From Bacteroidota bacterium (GTDB lineage Bacteria; Bacteroidota; Bacteroidia; Bacteroidales; Bacteroidaceae), in contig JAEZKJ010000111.1 of NCBI GenBank assembly GCA_023415545.1, forward strand, positions 1 through 22,483: a stretch of 22,483 nucleotides of DNA. Reading direction: 5' to 3'. Of this stretch, positions 8,621 through 16,226 are shown one piece after another. Made by a program: the position numbers and the translations under genes. The first letter of the stretch is position 1. Each line of letters starts with the position of its first letter. Below the pieces are notes generated by a model, which saw nothing but the letters and a program-made list of their open reading frames with translations, did no database searches and was not told the origin of the DNA.

Positions 8621-8734
8621 GGCCGATTTTTATTCATTTTATATACTTTATATTAAAACTAAATGATTTTAATTTGCATCGGTTATTTCTAAGATAATGT
8701 AAATATACCTTATAAATATTAATCTAATAAAAGA

Positions 8735-11700
8735 ATGATGAAATCAGATTCGTTATTTAAAAACTCAAAAGCATTTATTGCTTTATTGGCTTGTGCAGGC
8801 TTTATGGCTACACAACCTATAACTGCTATGGCAGACGATTCTGTGACTTCTGTTCAGAATGTCCAACAGAATAAATCTGTATCAGGCGTGGTTAAAGATG
8901 CTACAGGTGAAGGAATCATCGGTGCAAGTATTTTAGAAAAAGGAACAAACAATGGTACAATTACTGATTTTGAAGGTAATTTCCAATTGTCAGTTTCGCC
9001 AAATGCTACTTTGGTAATCTCTTTTATTGGTTACAAAACACAGGAAGTAAAAGTTGTTGCAGGAAAAGCAATCAACGTAACTTTACAAGAAGATTCTGAA
9101 GTTTTGGATGAAGTTGTGGTAGTAGGTTATGGTACTATGCGCAAAAAAGACTTGACTGGTTCTGTAGTTCAGATTAACCCTGCAAAAATAGCTGACTCAA
9201 ATCCATCTACAGTACAGGATGTTCTTCGTGGTACTCCAGGTTTGCAGATTGGTTACGATGCTTCAGCTAAAGGAAATAGCGCTTCTATCCAATTACGTGG
9301 ACAAAACTCTTTGGGAACAAGTGCTAGCCCATTAATCGTATTGGATGGTATGGCATTCAACGGAGAACTTTCAGAAATTAACCCTGATGACATTGGTCAG
9401 ATCGACGTATTGAAAGATGCTTCTTCAGCTGCTGTTTATGGTGCTAAAGCTGCTGCCGGTGTAATCATTATTACAACTAAAAAAGGTAAAGAGGGTAAAC
9501 CGGTTATTAATGTAAGCAGTAACGTTGCTGTAAACTCAAAGTCTGCTTATCGTGACTATTTTGGTGTATCCGATTATTTGCGTTATCGCGAAGATTGGTA
9601 TAAGATGAATTATACTTATGCTCAAGGTGCTAATGGATTGTATGGTTACTATAATGCTGTAGATAAAAATGGTAATCTTGCATATCCTAACGGATATTTC
9701 AGTAATCCTTCTAACATGAGTGCAAGCGATGCTGCTGCATGGGCTAGCAATACCGGAACATCTGGTATTGGCGCTTCAGCAAATGAGTCTGCATTGAGTC
9801 TTTATGCTCGTCGTTTGGGTATGAATAACTCTCCATTAGTAATGCAAAACTTCTTGAACGGACAGACTTTTGATTGGACTGATGCTACTTTCCGTACAGG
9901 TTTGAAACAAGACTATAATGCAAGTATATCTGGAGCAACAGATAAAGTAAATTATTACTTCTCATTCGGATACATGGACAACGAAGGTGCTGTTCAAGGT
10001 AACGATTATAAAGCTTTCCGTTCTAACTTGAAATTGAACATGCACGTTACAGATTGGTTAGAAGTAGGTGCTAATGTTAATTTCCAAGATCGTACTGATG
10101 GTGATATCCAAGTATCTTTAGGTAGCAACTATTGGGATAACAACATGCTTCGTAACTCTCCATTTGCATCAATGTATACAGAAAATGGTGGTTATCAACA
10201 ATACCCAATGACTGGTAACTCAACAAATGGTGGATATAACTACTATTTTGACCGTAATTATTATGATTTGGAAAAAGGTTATACAGTATTAAATACTATT
10301 TTCAATGCAAAAGTTAAATTACCTTTCGGTGTAACTTATCAGTTTAATATTGCTCCTCGTTACCAATGGTTCTACGATCGCTATTTCATGTCTGCCGATC
10401 TTCCTAACTCTTCTGCATCATCACGTGGTGTAAATCGTGGCCATGGTAAAAACTTCGATTGGAACTTGAATAATACAATCACTTGGGACTATACATTCAA
10501 TAAATTGCATCATGTTACTTTGACATTGGTACAAGAAGCTGAAGATCATAGAACTTGGAGTGATAATATTTATGCTCGTAATCTAGACCCAACAGATGCA
10601 CTTGGTTTCCACTTTACTTCAAGCGGTAACAAAGAGCAAAGTTCATTCGATACAAACGATACTCACTATACAGCTGCTTCTTACTTAGCACGCTTGTTCT
10701 ATAGCTTCAATGATAAGTATATGTTTACCGGAACTTTCCGTCGTGATGGATATTCAGGTTTCGGTGCTAACAATCCTTGGGGTAACTTTGGTTCTGTAGG
10801 TTTAGGTTGGACAGTAACTAACGAAAACTTTATGGAACAAACTAAAGATTGGTTGGATATGTTGAAGTTACGTGTATCATATGGTACAAATGGTAACCGT
10901 GAATTTGGTGATGTTTATAAAACATTAGCAAACTTGGATTTAAAATCTCCTATGGTTTATTTCATTAACGGAAATTCTACTGTAGTAAACTCTTTAGCAA
11001 TGAGCCGTTTGGCTGCTCCTAACTTGCAGTGGGAAAAGACTAAAGCTTATAACGTAGGTGTTGACTTCTCAATATTCGAAAATCGTTTATCAGGTACTAT
11101 TGACTGGTATTTCAAGAAGACTACAGATATGATTATGTCTCAACGTCTTCCTTCATTCACAGGTTTTAGCTCAATAACAGCTAACTTGGGTGAAGTTCAA
11201 AACACAGGTTTTGAAATCTCTTTGAATTCACGCAATATTGAAAAGGAAAACTTTACATGGACAACAAATGCCGGTTTCTCTATCAACAAGAACAAGATTA
11301 ACCACATCTATTATGATTACGATGAAAACGGTGTAGAAAAAGACGATACTTCTAACGGTTGGTACATTGGCAAACCTATCGGTGAAATATGGTATTATGA
11401 AACTGATGGTATTTGGCAGAATACTCCTGAGGATATAGCAGCTGCTGCACTTGTTGGACAAAAACCTGGTGATGCAAAAGTTGTAAACCACTATACAGAA
11501 GATGATAAGATTTTGGACGATGGTACACGCGTAGCTGTTTACAATGATAAAGATAAAAAGTATCTAGGTACTACTGCTCCTCCTATCTATTGGACATTAC
11601 GCAATGAATTTACATTGTGGAAAGATTTCGATATTTCGTTCTCATTATATTCATATATGGGACATAAGAGCTTGAATGGTTATTGGTTGAACTCGGATAA

Positions 11701-12043
11701 TGGTGGTTCACAGGTTACTAATGCTTTCAATATGCCTGAAAAAGAGTATTGGACTCCTGAAAATCCAACAAACAAATATGCTCGTTTGGAATCAAAAGGT
11801 CCTAATACAGGTCCTACAGGTGGTGTAGAAAAAGTATATAACCGTAGCTTCGTTCGTTTGAATGATATTACTTTTGGTTATACTTTGCCTCAGAGATGGA
11901 CACGTAAGTTTGCTTTAAACAAAGTTCGTGTTACTGCAAGTTGTAATAATGTATGTACAATTTCTGGTTGGGAATATGGTGATCCTGAAACTGGTGGATT
12001 GGCAACTCGTAGCTTTAACTTTGGTTTAAATATTTCACTTTAA
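8735..12043 (+). CDS. susC: SusC/RagA-family TonB-dependent outer membrane transporter
   Basis: This 1102-residue protein imports oligosaccharides across the outer membrane using TonB energy, capped by the SusD partner encoded next. It has an N-terminal signal peptide (about 1-33), a carboxypeptidase-regulatory-like domain (about 48-118, VSGVVKDATGEGIIGASI...), a TonB box (LDEVVVVGYGT, 124-134), a plug domain (about 137-250, including the typical IDVLKDASSAAVYG and AAAGVIIITTKKGK) and a C-terminal beta-barrel ending in an alternating aromatic/hydrophobic strand (FNFGLNISL). The length is normal for the family. The start could equally be the second Met at 8738. There are 15 bp to susD, so the two are co-transcribed. 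Substrate is not readable from sequence; the neighbouring uronate enzymes suggest a uronic-acid-containing glycan. Confidence 0.97.
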   Translation: MMKSDSLFKNSKAFIALLACAGFMATQPITAMADDSVTSVQNVQQNKSVSGVVKDATGEGIIGASILEKGTNNGTITDFEGNFQLSVSPNATLVISFIGYKTQEVKVVAGKAINVTLQEDSEVLDEVVVVGYGTMRKKDLTGSVVQINPAKIADSNPSTVQDVLRGTPGLQIGYDASAKGNSASIQLRGQNSLGTSASPLIVLDGMAFNGELSEINPDDIGQIDVLKDASSAAVYGAKAAAGVIIITTKKGKEGKPVINVSSNVAVNSKSAYRDYFGVSDYLRYREDWYKMNYTYAQGANGLYGYYNAVDKNGNLAYPNGYFSNPSNMSASDAAAWASNTGTSGIGASANESALSLYARRLGMNNSPLVMQNFLNGQTFDWTDATFRTGLKQDYNASISGATDKVNYYFSFGYMDNEGAVQGNDYKAFRSNLKLNMHVTDWLEVGANVNFQDRTDGDIQVSLGSNYWDNNMLRNSPFASMYTENGGYQQYPMTGNSTNGGYNYYFDRNYYDLEKGYTVLNTIFNAKVKLPFGVTYQFNIAPRYQWFYDRYFMSADLPNSSASSRGVNRGHGKNFDWNLNNTITWDYTFNKLHHVTLTLVQEAEDHRTWSDNIYARNLDPTDALGFHFTSSGNKEQSSFDTNDTHYTAASYLARLFYSFNDKYMFTGTFRRDGYSGFGANNPWGNFGSVGLGWTVTNENFMEQTKDWLDMLKLRVSYGTNGNREFGDVYKTLANLDLKSPMVYFINGNSTVVNSLAMSRLAAPNLQWEKTKAYNVGVDFSIFENRLSGTIDWYFKKTTDMIMSQRLPSFTGFSSITANLGEVQNTGFEISLNSRNIEKENFTWTTNAGFSINKNKINHIYYDYDENGVEKDDTSNGWYIGKPIGEIWYYETDGIWQNTPEDIAAAALVGQKPGDAKVVNHYTEDDKILDDGTRVAVYNDKDKKYLGTTAPPIYWTLRNEFTLWKDFDISFSLYSYMGHKSLNGYWLNSDNGGSQVTNAFNMPEKEYWTPENPTNKYARLESKGPNTGPTGGVEKVYNRSFVRLNDITFGYTLPQRWTRKFALNKVRVTASCNNVCTISGWEYGDPETGGLATRSFNFGLNISL

Positions 12044-12058
12044 TAAAAAGAAAAGAAA

Positions 12059-14035
12059 ATGAAGAATTTAAATAAATTATATAAGGGTTGTATAGCTGTT
12101 GCTTCTTTCGCTATGCTTACAAGTTGCTCGGATAGCTTTTTGAAACAAGACCCTTTGTCTTTCTATGAACCTACAGCTACTTATGTTACAGAAGCTGGTT
12201 TGAAGTCTGCTTTAGCTACGTGTGATCTACACTATAAGCAGATGCTTATGGATGGTAATGGTAACGTACTTCCTATTGCTTCAGTTTATTTCATGACTGA
12301 TATAGGTTTGTATGCAAAAACAGACGCTGGTAGCCCAATGGATGACTTTGCCAATAAGATTACACCAACAAGTGGTATGAAAGGTGGTGGTGATGAAAAT
12401 GCTATGATGCGTTTTTGGGATGAGTCATGGACCGGTATCAAATTAGCAAATACAGTACTTTCATACGTTGATAGAGTAGCAGGTTTGGATGATGAAACTC
12501 GTAATGCTTATAAAGGACGTGCATATTTCCATCGTGCATATAAATATTATCACCTAGTTCTATTGTTCGGTGATGTACCTTTGATCAGTAAAATTATTGA
12601 AGGTCCAAAACAGGACTATAAGTCAACAAGTAAAGAAGCAATTTTCAAAATGTTGGTTCATGACTTGGAGTTCGCTGTTCAACATGTTCCATGTCAAAAA
12701 GATATGCCTTATTGGGGTGCTGTGAATCAAGAAGCTTGTAAGCAATTGCTAATTAAATGCTACTTAGTTGCCGGTGAATTCCAAAAAGCTGAAAATTTGG
12801 CTACTGATTTGATCAATAATCATGGCTTAGCTTTGATGAAACAAACATTTGGAACTAATGTACCTTCTGGTAATCCTCAAACAATGGAAATAACACGTAA
12901 TGTTCTTTGGGATTTACATCGTGGTGAAAATATCACAAGTAATGCAAATACTGAAACAATTCTCCCTATTTTGAACTATAATGACCAAAACTTTACTCAG
13001 TATTTGACTATGCGTGCATTAGGTGTTCACTGGTCTAATGGTGATATTATTGATCCAGATGGCGTTGGCTCACCTACTTATAACTATTCACGTAATGACT
13101 CAAGATATAATCCTGAATTAGATTGGTTACGTGTAATAGGTCGTGGTATTGGTTGTTTCCGTACTTCATATCACTACAACAAAACTATTTGGAACTATGA
13201 TGGTGAAGTAGATACACAAGATATGCGTCATAACCGTACTATTGGTAACTGGGTAGAGATGGAAGACTTGAAATACAATAACCCAGATTCAAAGTATTAT
13301 GGTCAAAACATGAGATTATATTCAGATAATGGTACTTTGTTATGTAAAGATACAATCCGTAGCTGGTACCCAATTCCTTTGTACAAAATGTATATTTTGG
13401 ACCAAAGTGCTGAAGAAAATCTAAATGCAAATCAGTTTAATGGTGCAACAAAAGGATCTACATGCTCGAATGGTAACATGTATTTGTTCCGTTTGGCTGA
13501 AACTTACTTGCTCCGTGCTGAAGCTAAGTTCTACCAAGGTGATGCTGAAGGTGCTGCTGACGATGTTAATGTAATACGTGCTCGTGCTAATGCTAAGAAG
13601 ATGTTCGATGTAGTGACTATCGGTGATATTTGTGATGAGCGTGCTCGTGAATTGTACATGGAAGAGTGGCGTCAACCTGAGTTGACTCGTATCTCATGGT
13701 GTTTGGCTAAGAGTGGTAAACCAGATGAATGGGGCAACACTTATGATATCAATACTTGGGATAAGCAAAGTGGTACAGATTTGAATGGTGGTAGCTATTG
13801 GTTTAAACGTACAACTACTTACAATATCTTTAACCATGGTCCTATCGTTTCTAAGAAAACTTTGAACTATCAGGTAGACAAACGTAACCTATTCTGGCCA
13901 ATACCTAACTCAGCTATTACAGCTAATATTGGTGCTCAACTTCGTCAAAACTACGGTTACGATGGTTACGATGCTTCTGTTCCAATGTGGACAAATTGGG
14001 AGGATGCTGTTGCTGACGAAGATAGAATCAACTAA
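12059..14035 (+). CDS. susD: SusD/RagB-family surface glycan-binding lipoprotein
   Basis: The 658-residue protein is the surface-exposed partner of SusC, binding oligosaccharides and acting as a lid on the transporter. It has a lipoprotein signal peptide with the lipobox MLTSC and lipidated Cys23, followed by the QDPLSFYEPTATY region usual at SusD N-termini. Typical SusD features follow, such as RAYFHRAYKYYHLVLLFGDVPL (about 159-180, helical repeat region) and LFRLAETYLLRAEAKFYQGD near the C-terminus. It is longer than classical SusD (about 550 residues), suggesting extra loops. No SusE/SusF or other surface glycan-binding protein follows; a strong terminator stands just downstream. Confidence 0.96.
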   Translation: MKNLNKLYKGCIAVASFAMLTSCSDSFLKQDPLSFYEPTATYVTEAGLKSALATCDLHYKQMLMDGNGNVLPIASVYFMTDIGLYAKTDAGSPMDDFANKITPTSGMKGGGDENAMMRFWDESWTGIKLANTVLSYVDRVAGLDDETRNAYKGRAYFHRAYKYYHLVLLFGDVPLISKIIEGPKQDYKSTSKEAIFKMLVHDLEFAVQHVPCQKDMPYWGAVNQEACKQLLIKCYLVAGEFQKAENLATDLINNHGLALMKQTFGTNVPSGNPQTMEITRNVLWDLHRGENITSNANTETILPILNYNDQNFTQYLTMRALGVHWSNGDIIDPDGVGSPTYNYSRNDSRYNPELDWLRVIGRGIGCFRTSYHYNKTIWNYDGEVDTQDMRHNRTIGNWVEMEDLKYNNPDSKYYGQNMRLYSDNGTLLCKDTIRSWYPIPLYKMYILDQSAEENLNANQFNGATKGSTCSNGNMYLFRLAETYLLRAEAKFYQGDAEGAADDVNVIRARANAKKMFDVVTIGDICDERARELYMEEWRQPELTRISWCLAKSGKPDEWGNTYDINTWDKQSGTDLNGGSYWFKRTTTYNIFNHGPIVSKKTLNYQVDKRNLFWPIPNSAITANIGAQLRQNYGYDGYDASVPMWTNWEDAVADEDRIN

Positions 14036-14080
14036 TATAAGCAACAGGTATTACCTATTTTAAGGTATAATATTTCAAAG

Positions 14081-14118
14081 AAGGCAGCTCTGATAAAGGG
14101 CTGCCTTTACTTTTTTTT
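14081..14118 (+). terminator. Rho-independent terminator of susCD
   Basis: AAGGCAGC (14081-14088) pairs with GCTGCCTT (14100-14107) around an 11-nt loop, followed by AC and a run of eight T (14111-14118). It lies 45 bp after the susD stop and separates susCD from the kduD operon. Confidence 0.9.
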
Positions 14119-14315
14119 ATACATTAATTTATATTCTTATCTCTAGAACTCTTTTTATTGAGCAACAATTTTGTTCATAAATTTTATTATAATAATGCCT
14201 CTTCACATTGTTATTACCGTTTAATTTAAAAAAATATTATTTTTTAAATTTTTAACTATTGAGTAAAACATAAGGAATAGATATCTGTAGCACTTATTTA
14301 TAGTTAATTTTACGC

Positions 14316-14331
14316 TGTGTTAACGTACACA
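14316..14331. promoter_or_regulatory. CRP/FNR-geometry dyad before kduD
   Basis: TGTGT (14316-14320), a 6-bp spacer and ACACA (14327-14331) have the 5-6-5 layout of the CRP site TGTGA-N6-TCACA, with one change per arm. Outer arms ACGCT (14312-14316) and AGCGT (14334-14338) extend the symmetry slightly off-centre. A CRP/FNR-family regulator is a reasonable guess; another dimeric repressor is possible. It lies about 200 bp before kduD. Confidence 0.4.
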
Positions 14332-14402
14332 ATAGCGTGTAATCTGTTTTTTTTACGATTAATTTATTATATTTACCAAACAAAACATAATTAATATATT
14401 AA

Positions 14403-14430
14403 ACTATTTATCTGATGTAAGATAAATAGT
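14403..14430. repeat. AT-rich inverted repeat before kduD
   Basis: ACTATTTATCT (14403-14413) is the exact reverse complement of AGATAAATAGT (14420-14430), with a 6-bp spacer GATGTA. It lies 100 bp before the kduD start. It could be an operator for a dimeric regulator or a hairpin in the mRNA leader. No T-run follows, so it is not a terminator. Confidence 0.5.
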
Positions 14431-14529
14431 ATGAAAGTGAGTAAAATAGATATTAAATTATAGGAAATACGATAAATAAAATATCTAAATATTATAAATT
14501 GTAATATAAACCCAATTAAAACAAAACAA

Positions 14530-15324
14530 ATGGTTAACTTTTCATTAGAAGGTAAGATTGCACTTGTTACAGGAGCTTCTTACGGAATTGGTTTCGCTAT
14601 TGCTTCTGCTTTAGCTAAAGCTGGTGCAAAGATTGTTTTTAATGACATTAAACAAGAATTAGTAGAGAGTGGTATTGCAGCTTACAAAGAGATTGGTATT
14701 GATGCAAAAGGTTATGTATGCGACGTAACAAATGAGGATCAAGTAAATGCTTTAGTTGCACAAATCGAACAAGAGGTTGGAGTTATTGATATCCTTGTAA
14801 ACAATGCAGGTATCATCAAACGTATCCCTATGTGTGAGATGAAAGCATCTGAATTTGCACAAGTTATCGATGTTGACCTTATCGCTCCATTTATTGTTGC
14901 AAAAGCAGTAATTCCTAGTATGATTAAAAAAGGTCAAGGTAAGATTATCAATATCTGTTCTATGATGAGTGAACTTGGCCGTGAAACAGTATCTGCTTAT
15001 GCTGCTGCAAAAGGTGGTTTGAAGATGCTTACTCGTAACATTGCTTCTGAATATGGTGAATTCAATATTCAATGTAATGGTATTGGCCCAGGTTATATCG
15101 CTACTCCTCAAACAGCTCCTTTACGTGAACCTCAAGCTGATGGATCACGTCATCCTTTCGATAACTTTATTATCTCGAAAACTCCTGCTGCTCGTTGGGG
15201 TACTCCTGAAGATTTAGCAGGTCCTGCAGTATTCCTTGCATCTAATGCTTCTGACTTTGTTAATGGTCATGTATTATATGTAGATGGTGGTATATTGGCA
15301 TATATAGGTAAACAACCAAAATAA
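14530..15324 (+). CDS. kduD: KduD-like SDR oxidoreductase
   Basis: This 264-residue short-chain dehydrogenase has the NAD(P)-binding motif TGASYGIG (14-21), a CDVT motif with Asp65, NNAG (91-94), the catalytic Ser144, Tyr157-x3-Lys161, and the C-terminal ARWGTPEDLAGPAVFLAS and NGHVLYVDGG typical of KduD. No signal peptide is present, so it is cytoplasmic. KduD reduces 3-deoxy-D-glycero-2,5-hexodiulosonate to 2-keto-3-deoxygluconate. Such proteins are also annotated gluconate 5-dehydrogenase; KduI three genes downstream favours the KduD role. It is first of four genes ending with kduI. No 2-keto-3-deoxygluconate kinase or aldolase is in the window, so later steps must be encoded elsewhere. Confidence 0.85.
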   Translation: MVNFSLEGKIALVTGASYGIGFAIASALAKAGAKIVFNDIKQELVESGIAAYKEIGIDAKGYVCDVTNEDQVNALVAQIEQEVGVIDILVNNAGIIKRIPMCEMKASEFAQVIDVDLIAPFIVAKAVIPSMIKKGQGKIINICSMMSELGRETVSAYAAAKGGLKMLTRNIASEYGEFNIQCNGIGPGYIATPQTAPLREPQADGSRHPFDNFIISKTPAARWGTPEDLAGPAVFLASNASDFVNGHVLYVDGGILAYIGKQPK

Positions 15325-15347
15325 TAATCATATCAAAACTAATAATA

Positions 15348-15373
15348 CCCACACTGCAAACATGCAGTGTGGG
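15348..15373 (+). promoter_or_regulatory. Intercistronic hairpin between kduD and the DUF4350-like gene
   Basis: CCCACACTGCA (15348-15358) pairs perfectly with TGCAGTGTGGG (15363-15373) around the loop AACA. The 11-bp GC-containing stem stands out from its AT-rich setting. It is followed by GATATAATATAATT, not a T-run, and ends 17 bp before the next ATG. It therefore looks like an RNA-processing or stability element, or a partial attenuator, rather than an intrinsic terminator. Confidence 0.6.
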
Positions 15374-15390
15374 ATATAATATAATTTCAT

Positions 15391-16179
15391 ATGAAAAGAA
15401 GGATATATCTATTTCTCTCTCTTCTGATATCCTTTACAGCTCTATCAGCACAGAATGAGGCAAAAAAGATTGTTACTCTTGATAACTACTATAATCATGA
15501 AATAAATAAGAAGGGACAGGTTTGGCACTATACTTGGGAAGATACATCAATGGGTGGATTCTCACTTCTTGGTGATATTTTTAAACAAAACGGAGCCACA
15601 CTTACAACTCTCTGTGAAAAACCGACAAAGAGCCTACTTGAAAATAGTAAAGTATATATTATTGTTGATCCTGATACGGAAAAAGAGAGTGCTTCGCCAA
15701 ATTATATGGATGAAGAGTCGGCTGATGTTATTATCGATTGGGTTAAAAAAGGTGGTCGATTACTGCTTTTTACTAATGATAAAGGAAATTGCGATTTAGA
15801 AAAAATAAACATACTTTCCGAAAAAGCCGGTATTCATTTCAATGAAAACAGTATAAAAAATGAACGCCCATCAACTAATGGAGAACGTCATTATGATGAT
15901 TGTGCGTTTACTAAATTCCCTAAACATCCTCTTTTTCGCCGTGTACAAAAAATATTCCTTAAAGGTATATGTACAATAGATTGTAAAAAGCCTGCTCGTG
16001 GTATTTTGATGGATGAAAATGGTGCTGCTGTAATGGCAGTGGCTAAGGTAGGAAAGGGCAAAGTCATTGCTATTACCGATCCTTGGTTATATAATGAATA
16101 TCTTGATGGTTCGCATCTTTCAACCGATTTTACAAATGATATTGCTGCGTCAAATCTTGTAAAATGGTTATTGAAATAG
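15391..16179 (+). CDS. Secreted DUF4350 / class I GATase-like protein
   Basis: The 262-residue protein begins with a clear Sec signal peptide (MKRRIYLFLSLLISFTALSA, cleavage before Q or N). The mature part resembles the DUF4350/GATase-like domain that I recall sometimes attached to GH88/GH105 proteins: YYNHEINKKGQVWHYTWEDT then GGFSLLGDIFKQNGA (about 56-70), KVYIIVDPDTE (about 87-97), a WVKKGGRLLLFTND segment (about 117-130) and GKGKVIAITDPWLYNEYL near the C-terminus. This pattern fits an alpha/beta flavodoxin-like fold. I see no glutaminase Cys-His pair, so a ligand-binding or accessory role is more likely than amidotransferase activity. It lies in the kduD operon, 47 bp before the permease gene, and is presumably periplasmic. 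The family name is from memory; function is unknown. Confidence 0.55.
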   Translation: MKRRIYLFLSLLISFTALSAQNEAKKIVTLDNYYNHEINKKGQVWHYTWEDTSMGGFSLLGDIFKQNGATLTTLCEKPTKSLLENSKVYIIVDPDTEKESASPNYMDEESADVIIDWVKKGGRLLLFTNDKGNCDLEKINILSEKAGIHFNENSIKNERPSTNGERHYDDCAFTKFPKHPLFRRVQKIFLKGICTIDCKKPARGILMDENGAAVMAVAKVGKGKVIAITDPWLYNEYLDGSHLSTDFTNDIAASNLVKWLLK

Positions 16180-16226
16180 TATATAATAGCTTTATTAAAT
16201 AAAATAAAACTTTTTAAATTAAACAC

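Larger units (their letters stand above)
8147..8734. promoter_or_regulatory. Divergent HTCS-susC intergenic region, 588 bp
   Basis: This is the longest non-coding stretch and should hold the promoters of the regulator and of susCD. It contains three GTTACAT copies (8282-8288, 8391-8397, 8420-8426), the second copy of the shared 14-bp motif (8560-8573), paired CATGCA and TCGTCAA repeats (8574-8620) and a -7-like element for the regulator (8172-8179). No exact TAnnTTTG was found for susC; a lone TTTG at 8673-8676 could be a -33 element, but nothing convincing lies downstream. No gene was seen. Confidence 0.6.
14119..14529. promoter_or_regulatory. Upstream region of the kduD operon, 411 bp
   Basis: No gene was seen in this AT-rich stretch. 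It contains two dyads, one with CRP-like geometry (14316-14331) and an AT-rich one (14403-14430). No exact TAnnTTTG was found; the nearest are CAATTTTG at 14166-14173 and a TATATTTA near 14370, each with one mismatch. Since a terminator closes susCD, the kduD operon must have its own promoter here. Confidence 0.55.

Noticed and set aside
14064..14070. GGTATAA-like sequence after susD as a third copy of the 14-bp motif
   Set aside because: Only the 7-base core matches, and the site lies before a terminator rather than before a promoter.
14752..15111. Antisense open frame of 119 codons within kduD
   Set aside because: It lies wholly inside a well-supported gene, has no recognisable domain and no start context of its own. 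The same holds for the other opposite-strand frames inside the GH105-DUF2264, regulator, susC and susD genes.
15348..15373. Intrinsic terminator after kduD
   Set aside because: The stem is strong, but the following bases are GATATAATATAATT rather than a T-run, and the next gene starts 17 bp later on the same strand.
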